A DNA stretch of 64,000 nt. Origin: Malikia granosa. GTDB taxonomy: Bacteria > Pseudomonadota > Gammaproteobacteria > Burkholderiales > Burkholderiaceae_C. Both the position numbers and the translations under genes were made by a program. Where the stretch lies: assembly GCF_002980595.1 (NCBI RefSeq), contig NZ_PVLQ01000008.1, positions 124,001 to 188,000 on the forward strand, in the 5' to 3' direction. Positions 38,122 to 54,425 of the stretch are shown in pieces; positions within the stretch are counted from its first letter, which is position 1; every line of letters starts with the position of its first letter. The notes beneath the pieces are model-generated. The model worked only from the letters and a program-made list of their open reading frames with translations, was not told where the DNA came from and did no database searches.

Positions 38122-39360
38122 ATGCCTTCCTCGTCCAACCGCGCAGTTGCCGCCGCTCCACTCCATGCCGACCACGGAGCTGCTGCGCCAGGCAGTTCCA
38201 TTGCCTGGCTGGTGATCGGCTCCGGCGTGGTGGCGGCCCTGCATGTGGGCAAGCTGCCGCCCGTCATCCCTGTCCTGCGCACCGAGCTGGGCCTGACCCT
38301 GGTCCAGGCGGGCTTCCTGCTATCGGTGATGCAAGTGGCTGGCATGCTGCTGGGCGTATTGGCCGGCTTGCTGGCCGACCGGATGGGGCTGCGCCGCACC
38401 ATGCTGCTGGGGCTGTGCCTGTTGGCGCTGGGCTGTGCGCTCGGGGCCACGGCGTCCCAGGTGTCGCTGCTGCTGCTGGCCCGCATGGTCGAAGGGATCG
38501 GTCTGCTGCTGGCCGTCCTGCCGGCACCAGGCCTGATCCGGCGCCTGGTGCAAGGGCCGCAGACGCTGAATCTGCTGCTGGGAGCCTGGGGCGCCTACAT
38601 GCCGACCGGGGCGGCCACGGCCATGCTGTTCGGCCCAGGGCTCTATGCGGCGCTGGGCTGGCGCCCGGCCTGGCTGCTGCTGTCGGGGCTGACCCTGTGC
38701 TGGGCGTTCTTGATCTGGCACAAGGTGCCAGCCGATCCCGCCCGCTCGGCGGCGCTGCCGGGGCCGGGCTGGGGTGGGCGGCTGCGCCAGACCCTGTCCT
38801 CTGCCGGTCCCTGGTGGGTGGCGCTGGCCTTCTGCGTCTATTCGGGGCAGTGGCTGGCGGTGGTCGGCTTCCTGCCCACCATCCAGACCCAGGCCGGCTG
38901 GTCGCTTGGCGTCGCTGGGGTCCTGAGTGCGGCTACCGCGGGAGCCAATGCGACCGGCAACCTGGCCGCCGGCCGACTGCTGGCGCGCCATTGGCAGCCC
39001 GGTCATCTGCTGGCCATCGGCTATGGCTCCATGGGCCTGGCCTGCTGGGTCGCGTTCAGCGGCCTGGTCGGGCCGGTCGGGCAGTTCATCGCGCTGCTGG
39101 TCTTCTCCTCGGTCAGCGGCCTGATCCCGGGCACCCTGTTCAGCCTGGCGGTGCGGCTGGCGCCGAGCGGGCATACGGTGTCGACCACGGTCGGCTGGGT
39201 GCAGCAGCTGTCTTCGCTCGGACAGTTTGCCGGACCGCCGACAGTGGCCTGGCTGGTCGCGCGCCAGGGGGGCGACTGGTCGCCGGCCTGGTGGTTCTCG
39301 AGCGGCTGCTGCGTGATCGGCCTGGGTCTGGCCTGTCTGTTGCAGCGTCGCCTGCGCTGA
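38122..39360 (+). CDS. MFS transporter (CynX/NimT-like)
   Basis: 412-residue inner membrane protein with about 12 hydrophobic helices and the MFS loop motif GLLADRMGLRRTMLLG between helices 2 and 3. The overall pattern resembles the cyanate/nitroimidazole transporter branch, but the substrate is unknown. It starts six bases after dgt. The following gene is a RAYT transposase, so this segment between dgt and gltB may be accessory. Confidence 0.8.
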   Translation: MPSSSNRAVAAAPLHADHGAAAPGSSIAWLVIGSGVVAALHVGKLPPVIPVLRTELGLTLVQAGFLLSVMQVAGMLLGVLAGLLADRMGLRRTMLLGLCLLALGCALGATASQVSLLLLARMVEGIGLLLAVLPAPGLIRRLVQGPQTLNLLLGAWGAYMPTGAATAMLFGPGLYAALGWRPAWLLLSGLTLCWAFLIWHKVPADPARSAALPGPGWGGRLRQTLSSAGPWWVALAFCVYSGQWLAVVGFLPTIQTQAGWSLGVAGVLSAATAGANATGNLAAGRLLARHWQPGHLLAIGYGSMGLACWVAFSGLVGPVGQFIALLVFSSVSGLIPGTLFSLAVRLAPSGHTVSTTVGWVQQLSSLGQFAGPPTVAWLVARQGGDWSPAWWFSSGCCVIGLGLACLLQRRLR

Positions 39361-39370
39361 GGGCTTCGTC

Positions 39371-40081
39371 ATGGCCCGCTTGCCCCGACTGGCCGTCACC
39401 GGCGTTCCCCATCATGTGATCCTGCGCGGCAACAACCGGCAGCCGGTCTTCGTCGATCGCGAGGACCGGGAGTTCTTCCTGTCCCAGCTGGCCGAGCTGG
39501 CGCAGCGCGAGCGGGTCCAGGTCCATGCCTATGTGCTGATGGACAACCACCTGCATCTGCTGTTGACCCCGCAGCAGGATGGTGCGCTGTCGCGCTTGAT
39601 GCAGTCGCTCGGGCGCAGCTATGTGCGGCGCTTCAACCTGCGCCATGGCCGCAGCGGTACGCTCTGGGAAGGGCGTTACCGCTCGACCGTGATCGACAGC
39701 GAGCGCTATCTGCTGGCCTGCATGGTCTACATCGACCTCAATCCTGTGCGGGCTGGCATGGTTCCTGCTGCAGAGTTCTACCCCTGGTCCAGCCATGCCC
39801 ATTACATCGGTCGGCGCCACGACAAATGGCTGACGCCGCATCCGCTGGTGTGGTCCCTGGGCAACACGCCGTTTGCGCGCGAGGCTGCCTATGCCGAACT
39901 GGTGCGCCAGGGACTCAGCGAAGCCCGCCAGCGCGAGCTGTCCGAGTCGGCGCTGCAGGGCTGGCCGCTGGGCGGGGCAGGCTTCCTGGCCCGGCTGCGC
40001 GAGCAGACCAGCCGCCGCCTCGAGAAGGGCCGTGCCGGGCGTCCGCGCACCCCGGCCGCCGCAGCGGACGAAGACGGCTGA
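39371..40081 (+). mobile_element. REP-associated tyrosine transposase (RAYT, Y1/HUH family)
   Basis: 236-residue HUH single-strand transposase. The HUH motif is DNHLHLLL (about residues 58-65). The catalytic Tyr lies in the CMVYIDLNPVRAGM helix, and the conserved GTLWEGRYRS block precedes it. These proteins are usually domesticated and act on short palindromic REP elements rather than moving a full insertion sequence. Downstream are T-rich repeats containing CCCCAATTT (separate entry). No target-site duplication was recognised. It sits between the MFS gene and gltB. Confidence 0.88.
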
Positions 40082-40108
40082 GCCACATCTTTCCCTTTAG
40101 TCTTTTTA

Positions 40109-40173
40109 CTCTGTCCCCAATTTATTTTCACTCTGTTTTGACTTGTAATAAATTGGTCTCTGACCCCAATTTT
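40109..40173. repeat. RAYT-associated repeat/hairpin region
   Basis: Low-GC segment with an imperfect direct repeat of ACTCTGTCCCCAATTT (from about 40109) and TCTCTGACCCCAATTT (from about 40157). There is also a perfect 10-bp inverted repeat CCAATTTATT (40117-40126) / AATAAATTGG (40147-40156). A run of T follows the second copy. The composition and the gene next to it suggest the recognition sequences of the transposase; the T-run could also terminate its transcript. The whole gap 40082-40239 otherwise holds only the gltB promoter. Confidence 0.65.
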
Positions 40174-40178
40174 TTTGC

Positions 40179-40207
40179 TTGATTGTGCGGGGCGAATCGT
40201 CTATCCT
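40179..40207 (+). promoter_or_regulatory. Candidate sigma-70 promoter of gltB
   Basis: TTGATT (40179-40184) and TATCCT (40202-40207) are separated by exactly 17 bases. Transcription would start near 40214, giving a leader of about 26 bases that contains the GGAG of gltB. The -35 box lies only a few bases after the RAYT-associated T-run. Confidence 0.6.
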
Positions 40208-40239
40208 CTTAGGGTTAATGCTTAATTGAGGAGTTTGGC

Positions 40240-44988
<4,749 letters not shown>

Positions 44989-45045
44989 TCCGTCAAAATC
45001 GATTCAGGGGGCAGGGCGCGAGTCCTGCCCCGCAAAGGAAAGAAA

Positions 45046-46527
45046 ATGGGAAAAGTCACCGGCTTCATGGAATTTGAGCGCATCGAAGAGGGCTACAAGC
45101 CCGTCGCCGAGCGCCTCAAGCACTACAAGGAATTCGTGATCGGTCTGAGCGATGAGCAGGCCAAGATCCAGGGCGCGCGCTGCATGGACTGCGGCACCCC
45201 GTTCTGCAACAACGGCTGCCCGGTCAACAACATCATTCCGGACTTCAACGACCTGGTCTACCACCAGGACTGGCAGAACGCGAGCACGGTGCTGCACAGC
45301 ACCAACAACTTCCCCGAGTTCACCGGTCGCATCTGCCCGGCGCCCTGCGAGGCGGCCTGCGTGATCAACGTCAACGGCGATCCGGTCGGCATCAAGTCGA
45401 TCGAGCACGCGATCATCGACAAGGCCTGGGAAAACGGCTGGGTCAAGCCGCAGCCGGCCAAGGTCCAGACCGGCAAGAAGGTCGCCGTCGTCGGCGCCGG
45501 CCCGGCCGGCCTGGCCGCGGCCCAGCAGCTGGCGCGTGCCGGCCATGACGTCACGCTGTTCGAGAAGAACGATCGCGTCGGCGGCCTGCTGCGCTACGGC
45601 ATCCCCGACTTCAAGTTCGAGAAGTCGCATATCGACCGCCGCGTCAAGCAGCTCGAGGCCGAAGGCGTCAAGATCCGCACCGGCGTGCTGATCGGCAGCA
45701 TGCCCGAGGGTTCCAAGGTCACCAACTGGGCCAAGGAAAGCATCAGTCCCGAGCAGCTCAAGCAGGACTTCGACGCCGTGCTGCTGACCGGCGGCTCCGA
45801 GCAGTCGCGCGACCTGCCGGTGCCGGGCCGCGAGCTCGACGGCATCCATTTCGCGATGGAGTTCCTGCCGCAGCAGAACAAGGTCAACGCCGACGGCAAG
45901 CTCAAGGGCCAGCTGCGCGCCGATGGCAAGCATGTGATCGTGATCGGCGGTGGCGACACCGGCTCCGACTGCGTGGGCACCTCGACCCGCCACGGCGCTG
46001 CCAGCGTGACCCAGTTCGAGGTCATGCCGATGCCGCCCGAGCAGGAGAACAAGCCGCTGGTCTGGCCCTACTGGCCGCTCAAGCTGCGTACCAGCTCCAG
46101 CCACGACGAGAGCGCCGAGAAGGGCATCCTCAAGCGCGAGTTCGCGATCTCGACCAAGGAGTTCATCGGCAAGAACGGCAAGGTCACCGGCCTCAAGACG
46201 GTTCAGGTCGAGCTCAAGGACGGCAAGCTGGTCGAGGTGCCTGGCACCGAGAAGGAATTCCAGGCTGACCTGGTGCTGCTGGCGATGGGCTTCGTCCATC
46301 CGGTCGCGACCATCCTGGATGGCTTCGGCATCGAGAAGGACGGTCGCGGCAATGCCAAGGCCAGCGATGCGCTGGTCGGCGGCTACGCGACCAGCGTGCC
46401 CAAGGTCTTCGCTGCCGGCGACATCCGCCGCGGCCAGTCGCTGGTGGTGTGGGCGATCCGCGAAGGCCGCCAGGCCGCGCGCGCGGTCGACGAGTTCCTG
46501 ATGGGCTCGACCCAGCTGCCGCGCTGA
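45046..46527 (+). CDS. gltD: Glutamate synthase (NADPH) small subunit
   Basis: Supplies electrons from NADPH to GltB. The 493-residue protein has N-terminal 4Fe-4S cysteines ([18 protein letters not shown], then CPAPCEAAC), a FAD site [17 protein letters not shown] and an NADPH site [15 protein letters not shown]. It ends with the [16 protein letters not shown] region of FAD-binding. ATG 45046 has AAAGGAAAG upstream; it lies 57 bases after gltB, in one operon. Confidence 0.96.
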   Translation: MGKVTGFMEFERIEEGYKPVAERLKHYKEFVIGLSDEQAKIQGARCMDCGTPFCNNGCPVNNIIPDFNDLVYHQDWQNASTVLHSTNNFPEFTGRICPAPCEAACVINVNGDPVGIKSIEHAIIDKAWENGWVKPQPAKVQTGKKVAVVGAGPAGLAAAQQLARAGHDVTLFEKNDRVGGLLRYGIPDFKFEKSHIDRRVKQLEAEGVKIRTGVLIGSMPEGSKVTNWAKESISPEQLKQDFDAVLLTGGSEQSRDLPVPGRELDGIHFAMEFLPQQNKVNADGKLKGQLRADGKHVIVIGGGDTGSDCVGTSTRHGAASVTQFEVMPMPPEQENKPLVWPYWPLKLRTSSSHDESAEKGILKREFAISTKEFIGKNGKVTGLKTVQVELKDGKLVEVPGTEKEFQADLVLLAMGFVHPVATILDGFGIEKDGRGNAKASDALVGGYATSVPKVFAAGDIRRGQSLVVWAIREGRQAARAVDEFLMGSTQLPR

Positions 46528-46586
46528 TGCGCCCGGGGGTATAGGCGAATCCAGCTCAGGGTTTTCCTCTATCCCTTATCATATGG

Positions 46587-46614
46587 AAGCCGGTCAGTCC
46601 GGCTTTCTTCATTT
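46587..46614 (+). terminator. Terminator-like hairpin between gltD and mlaF
   Basis: AAGCCGG (46587-46593), loop TCAGT, CCGGCTT (46599-46605), then a T-rich tail to 46614. A plausible terminator of gltBD. It ends 13 bases before the mlaF ATG, so it could also be the 5' hairpin of the mla transcript. A TATCAT at 46577-46582 could be a -10 box placing the start of transcription inside the hairpin. Confidence 0.6.
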
Positions 46615-46627
46615 CTGAGCCTGCCCC

Positions 46628-47446
46628 ATGTCCACACCGCACCTGGTTGAAATCCGCGATCTCACCTTCGGGTATGGGGATGGCCGCCTCGTGCTCGAGG
46701 ACATCAACCTGCATGTGCCGCGCGGCAAGGTCACGGTGCTGATCGGTGCCTCGGGCGGTGGCAAGACCACCTTGCTGCGCCTGATCGGCGGCCAGAACAA
46801 GGCCGTCAAGGGCCAGGTGCTGTTCGACGGCCAGGATGTCGGCCAGCTCGACCGCGACGGCCTCTACGCGATGCGCCGCCGCATGGGCATGCTGTACCAG
46901 TTCGGCGCGCTGTTCACCGACCAGGATGTCTACGACAACGTGGCCTTCCCGCTGCGCGAGCACAGCGGCCTGCCCGAGTCGATGATCCGCGACATCGTGC
47001 TGATGAAGCTGCAGGCGGTCGGCCTGCGCGGCGCGCGGCATCTGATGCCCAGTGAATTGTCGGGCGGCATGGCGCGCCGCGTCGCGCTGGCGCGCGCGAT
47101 CGCGCTCGACCCCGAACTCGTGATGTACGACGAGCCGTTCTCGGGCCTGGACCCGATCTCGCTCGGCACCGCCGCGCGCCTGATCCGCCAGCTCAACGAC
47201 ACGCTGGGACTGACCAGCCTGATGGTCTCGCACGAGCTCGACGCCACCTTTGCGGTCTGCGACCATGTGATCGTGCTGGCCAACGGCAAGGTGGCGCAGC
47301 AGGGCACGCCCGACGAGATCCGCGCCAGCGACAACCCGCTGATCCGGCAATATGTCACCGCCTCGCCCGAGGGGCCGGTGCGCTTCCACTACCCCGGTCC
47401 CGAGGTCGAGGAAGACTTTGGCCTGGTGGCCAGGAGAACTGCATGA
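46628..47446 (+). CDS. mlaF: Phospholipid transport ABC ATPase MlaF
   Basis: ATPase of the Mla system, which maintains outer membrane lipid asymmetry by moving phospholipids between membranes. The 272-residue protein has Walker A GASGGGKTT, signature ELSGGMARRVALARAI and Walker B LVMYDEPFSGLDP. It is the first gene of mlaFEDACB. No clear ribosome-binding site precedes the ATG. The mlaE start overlaps its stop by four bases. Confidence 0.95.
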   Translation: MSTPHLVEIRDLTFGYGDGRLVLEDINLHVPRGKVTVLIGASGGGKTTLLRLIGGQNKAVKGQVLFDGQDVGQLDRDGLYAMRRRMGMLYQFGALFTDQDVYDNVAFPLREHSGLPESMIRDIVLMKLQAVGLRGARHLMPSELSGGMARRVALARAIALDPELVMYDEPFSGLDPISLGTAARLIRQLNDTLGLTSLMVSHELDATFAVCDHVIVLANGKVAQQGTPDEIRASDNPLIRQYVTASPEGPVRFHYPGPEVEEDFGLVARRTA

Positions 47447-48225
47447 AACGCCTGGCACCGGCCGAGATCGGTTTCGCCGTGCGCAGCTGGCTGGCTGACC
47501 TCGGCCGCGGCGCGCGGCTGTTCTTCCGCCTGCTGCTCGGCACCTGGGGCAGCTGGCGCCGCTTCGGCCTGATTCGCGACCAGATTCATTTCCTCGGCAA
47601 CTACTCGCTTGCGATCATCGGGGTCTCGGGCCTGTTCGTCGGCTTCGTGTTCGCGCTGCAGGGCTACAACATCCTCGAGAAGTTCGGCTCGACCGAGGCG
47701 CTGGGCCTGATGGTGTCGCTGAGCCTGATCCGCGAGCTCGGTCCGGTGGTGACCGCGCTGCTGTTCGCGGGCCGCGCCGGTACCTCGCTGACGGCCGAGA
47801 TCGGCCTGATGAAGGCCGGCGAGCAGATCAGCGTGATGGAGATGATGGCGGTCGATCCGATCGACCGCGTGCTGGCGCCGCGCTTCTGGGCCGGTGTCAT
47901 CACGATGCCGCTGCTCGGCGCGGTCTTCAGCGCGATGGGCATCATCGGCGGCTGGATCGTCGGCGTGCTGATGATCGGCGTCGATGGCGGTTCGTTCTGG
48001 AGCCAGATCCAGGGCGGGGTCGACGTCTGGGCCGACATCGGCAACAGCCTGATCAAGAGCCTGGTGTTCGGCATCGCGGTGACCTTCATCGCGCTGCAGC
48101 AGGGTTTCGAGGCCAGTCCGACGCCCGAGGGGGTGTCGCGCGCGACCACCCGTACCGTGGTGATGGCCTCGCTGTCTGTCCTCGGTCTGGATTTCATCCT
48201 GACCGCCATGATGTTTGCCGTTTGA
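47443..48225 (+). CDS. mlaE: Phospholipid transport permease MlaE
   Basis: Inner membrane permease of the Mla complex, 260 residues with about five to six hydrophobic helices. The conserved MlaE segments are SLIRELGPVVTALLFAGRAGTSLTAEIG and DPIDRVLAPRFWAGVITMPLL. The start overlaps mlaF (ATGA). Confidence 0.95.
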   Translation: MKRLAPAEIGFAVRSWLADLGRGARLFFRLLLGTWGSWRRFGLIRDQIHFLGNYSLAIIGVSGLFVGFVFALQGYNILEKFGSTEALGLMVSLSLIRELGPVVTALLFAGRAGTSLTAEIGLMKAGEQISVMEMMAVDPIDRVLAPRFWAGVITMPLLGAVFSAMGIIGGWIVGVLMIGVDGGSFWSQIQGGVDVWADIGNSLIKSLVFGIAVTFIALQQGFEASPTPEGVSRATTRTVVMASLSVLGLDFILTAMMFAV

Positions 48226-48241
48226 TTCAAGGGAGAGCCAA

Positions 48242-48730
48242 TTGCAACGCTCCAAAGTCGATGTCTGGGTAGGCCTGTTCGTGCTGATCGGCGCGGCCGC
48301 CATCCTGTTCCTGGCCCTGCAGTCGGCCAACCTGCTCAACCTGAGCTTCGAGAAGACCTACCAGGTGACGGCCAAGTTCGACAATGCCGGCGGCCTGAAG
48401 CCGAAGGCGGCGGTCAAGAGCGCTGGCGTCGTGGTCGGCCGCATCGAGTCGATCAATTTCGACGACAAGAGCTACCAGGCCCAGGTGGTGCTGGCGCTCG
48501 AGTCGCGCTATGCCTTCCCGAAGGACAGCTCGCTCAAGGTCTTGACCAGCGGCCTGCTCGGCGAGCAATATGTCGGCATCGAGCCGGGTGGCGACGAGAA
48601 GAACCTGGCTCAGGGTGATGTGATCACCCAGACCCAGTCGGCCGTGGTGCTCGAGAACCTGATCGGCCAGTTCCTCTACAGCAAGGCGGCTGACGCGGGC
48701 AATTCCCCCGCCAATGCCACGGCGCCCTGA
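48242..48730 (+). CDS. mlaD: Outer membrane lipid asymmetry protein MlaD (MCE domain)
   Basis: Periplasmic-facing hexameric MCE-domain subunit bound to MlaFE. About 162 residues: an N-terminal membrane anchor (VWVGLFVLIGAAAILFLALQSANL) then one MCE domain (residues about 38-115) with the typical GGLKPKAAVKSAGVVVGRIESI stretch. I chose TTG 48242, giving MQRSKVDVWVG with GGGAGAG about 6 bases upstream. An ATG at 48215 overlaps mlaE and would add nine residues. Confidence 0.9.
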   Translation: MQRSKVDVWVGLFVLIGAAAILFLALQSANLLNLSFEKTYQVTAKFDNAGGLKPKAAVKSAGVVVGRIESINFDDKSYQAQVVLALESRYAFPKDSSLKVLTSGLLGEQYVGIEPGGDEKNLAQGDVITQTQSAVVLENLIGQFLYSKAADAGNSPANATAP

Positions 48731-48750
48731 GCGCCACAGCGACCAAGGAC

Positions 48751-49473
48751 ATGGCGATGAGCTCGACTCTCCACAAGCTGCTGCAGACGGCCGGGCTGAC
48801 GGCCTTGCTGGCGCTGGCCGGCTGTGCCAGCGGACCGGCGGCCGACCCGCGCGATCCGCTCGAGCCGCTCAACCGCGGCATCTACCAGTTCAACGTCGAT
48901 GTCGACCGCGCGCTGCTCAAGCCGGTGGCGACGGCCTATGTCGATGTCGCGCCGGCGCCCGTGCGCACCGGCGTCAACAACTTCTTCGGCAACTTGCGTG
49001 ACGGCTGGTCGGCCGTCAACGGCGTGCTGCAGTTGCGTCCGCGCGAGGCGACCGAGAACGGCATGCGCTTTGCCATCAACAGCACCTTCGGCCTGGTCGG
49101 CCTGCTCGACATCGCCTCGGAAATGGGCCTCGAGCGCACCACGCTGGACTTCGGCATGACGCTGGGCCGCTGGGGCGTGCCTGACGGTCCCTACCTGATG
49201 CTGCCGCTGCTCGGCCCCTCGACGTTGCGCGACACGGCGGCCTTGCCGGTCGATGGACAGGGCAATGCCGTCGGCCAGGTCGGCCATATCCCGACCCGCA
49301 ACGAGCTGAGGGCGCTGAGCGTCGTCGACCAGCGCGCCGGCCTGCTGCGCGCCGGCGACATGCTGCAGGAGGCGGCACTCGATCCCTACAGCTTCCTGCG
49401 CGATTCCTACCTGCAGCGTCGCCACAGCCAGATGGGCGTGACTCCGCCCGAGGAACGCTACGACCTCGAATGA
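48751..49473 (+). CDS. mlaA: Outer membrane lipoprotein MlaA (VacJ)
   Basis: Removes mislocalised phospholipids from the outer leaflet of the outer membrane. The 240-residue lipoprotein has lipobox LAGC, then DPLEPLNRGIYQFN, and a core with GRWGVPDGPYLMLPLLGPSTLRD, diagnostic of the family. A second ATG at 48757 fits the AAGGA ribosome-binding site better. In enterobacteria mlaA is unlinked; here it is within the mla operon, as in other Burkholderiales. Confidence 0.94.
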   Translation: MAMSSTLHKLLQTAGLTALLALAGCASGPAADPRDPLEPLNRGIYQFNVDVDRALLKPVATAYVDVAPAPVRTGVNNFFGNLRDGWSAVNGVLQLRPREATENGMRFAINSTFGLVGLLDIASEMGLERTTLDFGMTLGRWGVPDGPYLMLPLLGPSTLRDTAALPVDGQGNAVGQVGHIPTRNELRALSVVDQRAGLLRAGDMLQEAALDPYSFLRDSYLQRRHSQMGVTPPEERYDLE

Positions 49474-49497
49474 AACAATTGCAGGCATTTGTAAGCG

Positions 49498-49557
49498 GAG
49501 GGCGCGACTGTCATCGCCCTCGGCTACAGTGACCTGGCAACAGCCCCTTGTCGGGGC
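49498..49557 (+). other. Two hairpins in the mlaA-mlaC gap
   Basis: GAGGGCG (49498-49504)/CGCCCTC (49515-49521) and GCCCC (49543-49547)/GGGGC (49553-49557). The 109-base gap is the longest in an otherwise tightly packed operon. The hairpins lack T-runs and may influence mRNA processing or differential expression. Confidence 0.4.
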
Positions 49558-49582
49558 CTCTCTTGCAGACAGGAAAGACCCA

Positions 49583-50242
49583 ATGAATCTTGCCATCGAC
49601 CGCCGCACGGCCCTGGGTTGGGCGGCCGCCTTTTCCCTTTCCGGCCTGGCCGGCCGCGCCATGGCGCAGGCCAGCGAGGGCCCCGAGGTGCTGATCCAGC
49701 GCGTCGCCGCCGAACTGATCGAGGCGGTCAAGTCCGATCCGGCGCTGCGCAACGGCGACCAGGCCCGGGTGATCGCGCTGGTCGACAACCGCTTGCTGCC
49801 GCACGTGAACTTCATGCGCATGACGGCATCGGCCGTCGGCCGCTTCTGGCGCCAGGCCACGCCTGAGCAGAAGCAGAAGCTGCAGGCCGAGTTCAAGACC
49901 CTGCTGGTGCGCACCTATTCGGGCGCGCTGAGCCAGGTCAAGGACCAGACCCTGGTCGTCAAGCCGCTGCGCGCCAATCCGGGCGATACCGAGGTCATTG
50001 TGCGCTCCGAGCTGCGCAGCCCGGGCAAGGACCCGGTCCAGCTCGACTACCGGGTCGAGAAGACCGATGCCGGCTGGAAGGTCTACGACCTCAACGTGCT
50101 CGGCGTCTGGCTGGTCGAGACCTACCGCGGCCAGTTCGCGCAGGAAATCAATGCCAAGGGCCTGGATGGCTTGATCGCGGCGCTGGCGCAGCGCAACCGC
50201 GGCAATGTCACCGAGAAGCCGCCGGTCGGCAGCAAGGGCTGA
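49583..50242 (+). CDS. mlaC: Periplasmic phospholipid-binding protein MlaC
   Basis: Soluble shuttle carrying phospholipid between MlaA and MlaFEDB. The 219-residue precursor has a signal peptide with two arginines (DRRTALGWAAAFSLSGLAGRAMA) and the Ttg2D/MlaC fold features, including LVDNRLLPHVNFMRMTASAVGRFWRQATPEQK and WKVYDLNVLGVWLVETYRGQF. ATG 49583 has AGGAAAG upstream. Confidence 0.95.
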   Translation: MNLAIDRRTALGWAAAFSLSGLAGRAMAQASEGPEVLIQRVAAELIEAVKSDPALRNGDQARVIALVDNRLLPHVNFMRMTASAVGRFWRQATPEQKQKLQAEFKTLLVRTYSGALSQVKDQTLVVKPLRANPGDTEVIVRSELRSPGKDPVQLDYRVEKTDAGWKVYDLNVLGVWLVETYRGQFAQEINAKGLDGLIAALAQRNRGNVTEKPPVGSKG

Positions 50243-50246
50243 GGCC

Positions 50247-50525
50247 GTGAGCCGATTGCCTGCCTTGCCGTCCCGGCTCACCCATGCCGAGGCGCCGGCC
50301 TGCCTGGCCGCCTGCGAGGCCGCGCTGCGCCGCACCCCGGCTGGCGAGCCGGCCGAGCTCGATGCCGGTGCGCTGCAGGACTTCGATTCCTCCGCCGTGG
50401 CGCTGTTGCTGGCGCTGGCGCGCGTGGCGCGCGAGCGCAGCGTCGAGCTGCGCCTGCTGGCCCTGCCGCAGCGCCTGCGCGAGCTGGCCGTACTTTATGG
50501 GGTCGGCAGCCTGCTGCCCGGCTAG
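50247..50525 (+). CDS. mlaB: STAS-domain protein MlaB
   Basis: Cytoplasmic STAS protein that stabilises MlaF in the Mla complex. About 92 residues, with the STAS core ELDAGALQDFDSSAVALLLALARVARER. GTG 50247 follows the mlaC stop by four bases with GAGG upstream; the frame is open 42 bases further back inside mlaC. Confidence 0.85.
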   Translation: MSRLPALPSRLTHAEAPACLAACEAALRRTPAGEPAELDAGALQDFDSSAVALLLALARVARERSVELRLLALPQRLRELAVLYGVGSLLPG

Positions 50526-50537
50526 AATCCCCGGTCC

Positions 50538-51451
<914 letters not shown>

Positions 51452-51455
<4 letters not shown>

Positions 51456-52207
51456 GCGGCTGGACCACCCTGTTCTACAAGGAAGTGCTGCGCTTCTGGA
51501 AGGTCGGCTTCCAGACCGTGGCGGCACCGGTCATGACGGCCATCCTGTACCTGCTGATCTTCGGCCATGTGCTGGAAGAGCATGTGCAGGTCTACGATGG
51601 CGTGGGCTATACCGCCTTCCTGCTGCCGGGCCTGATCATGATGAGCCTGCTGCAGAACGCCTTCGCCAACAGCTCGTCGAGCCTGATCCAGAGCAAGATC
51701 ATGGGCAACCTGGTCTTCATCCTGCTGAGCCCGCTGTCGCACCGGGCCTGGTTCCTGGCCTATGTCGCCTCCTCGATGGTGCGCGGCCTGGTGGTCGGCG
51801 CTGGCGTGCTGCTGGCCACCTGCTGGACCGCCCAGTTGAGTTTTGCCGAGCCGCTCTGGATCCTGGCCTTCGCGCTGCTGGGCTCGGCCCTGCTCGGTTC
51901 GCTCGGCGTGATCGCCGGTCTCTGGGCCGAGAAGTTCGACCAGATGGCGGCGTTCCAGAACTTCGTCATCATGCCGATGACCTTCCTGAGCGGCGTGTTC
52001 TATTCCATCCACTCGCTGCCGCCGTTCTGGCAGCAGCTCAGCCGCTTCAACCCCTTCTTCTACATGATCGACGGCTTCCGCCACGGCTTCTTCGGCCGCG
52101 GCGACGTCTCGCCCTGGCTCAGCCTGGGCGTGGTGGGAGGGGCTTTCGCCCTGGTCGCGGGCCTGGCCCTGCACCTGCTCAAGACCGGCTACAAGATCCG
52201 ACACTGA
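51452..52207 (+). CDS. ABC-2 family permease (YadH-like)
   Basis: 251-residue membrane protein with six hydrophobic helices and the ABC-2 signature region [38 protein letters not shown]. The ATG overlaps the ATPase stop by four bases. It forms a transporter with the preceding ATPase. Confidence 0.9.
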
Positions 52208-52209
52208 AC

Positions 52210-52452
52210 ATGACTTCCGACGAACTGCAATCCATCATCGCCGCCGGCCTGAGCTGCGAGCACCTGGAGGTTTCGGGCGATGGCCGCCACTGGGCCGCCG
52301 TTGTCGTGTCCGCCGCCTTCGAGGGCAAGCGCGCGATCGCGCGCCACCAGCAGGTCTATGCGACCCTGGGTCCGCGCATCCACAACGACGAGGTACATGC
52401 GCTGTCGATCAAGGCCTACACCCCGGCCGAATGGGCCGCTGCCCAGGGCTGA
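52210..52452 (+). CDS. BolA-family protein (IbaG/YrbA-like)
   Basis: 80-residue BolA/IbaG homologue, a partner of monothiol glutaredoxins in iron-sulfur handling. The pattern [38 protein letters not shown] followed by [15 protein letters not shown] is diagnostic. The conserved position before murA matches ibaG-murA in other Proteobacteria. It starts two bases after the permease stop. Confidence 0.93.
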   Translation: MTSDELQSIIAAGLSCEHLEVSGDGRHWAAVVVSAAFEGKRAIARHQQVYATLGPRIHNDEVHALSIKAYTPAEWAAAQG

Positions 52453-52454
52453 AG

Positions 52455-53734
<1,280 letters not shown>

Positions 53735-53738
<4 letters not shown>

Positions 53739-54403
53739 GCCAGGCCAAACTGACCCTGGCCCTGTCCAAGGGCCGCATCTTCGAGGAGACCTTGCCGCTG
53801 CTGCGCGCTGCCGGCATCGAGGTGCTGGAAGATCCCGAGAAGTCGCGCAAGCTGATCCTGCCGACCAACCGCGCCGACGTGCAGGTGGTGCTGGTGCGCG
53901 CCAGCGACGTGCCGACCTATGTCCAGTATGGCGGTGCCGACCTGGGCGTCTGCGGCAAGGACACGCTGATCGAGCACGAGGCCGAGTGGGGCGGTGCCGG
54001 CAGCGTCGGCCTGTACCAGCCGCTCGACCTCAAGATCGCCAAGTGCCGCATGAGCGTGGCGGTGCGCGCCGACTTCGATTACGCCAATGCGGTGCGCCAG
54101 GGCGCGCGCCTCAAGGTCGCGACCAAGTATGTCGCGATCGCGCGCGAGTTCTTCGCCAGCAAGGGCGTGCACGTCGACCTGATCAAGCTCTACGGCAGCA
54201 TGGAATTGGCACCGCTGACCGGCATGGCCGATGCCATCGTCGACTTGGTCTCGACCGGCAACACGCTGAAGGCCAACCATCTGGTCGAGGTCGAGCCGAT
54301 CATGGAGATTTCCTCGCGCCTGGTCGTCAATCCGGCCGCGCTCAAGGTCAAGCGCGAGCTGATCCGTCCCATCCTCGACGCCTTTGCCCAGGCCACGGCC
54401 TGA
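53735..54403 (+). CDS. hisG: ATP phosphoribosyltransferase, short form
   Basis: First step of histidine biosynthesis. At 222 residues it is the short form lacking the C-terminal regulatory domain; it therefore needs HisZ, which is not in the window. Motifs: [25 protein letters not shown] and the PRPP site [17 protein letters not shown]. It overlaps murA by four bases. Confidence 0.95.
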
Positions 54404-54425
54404 AACCTTCCCTAGGTCCGACAAG

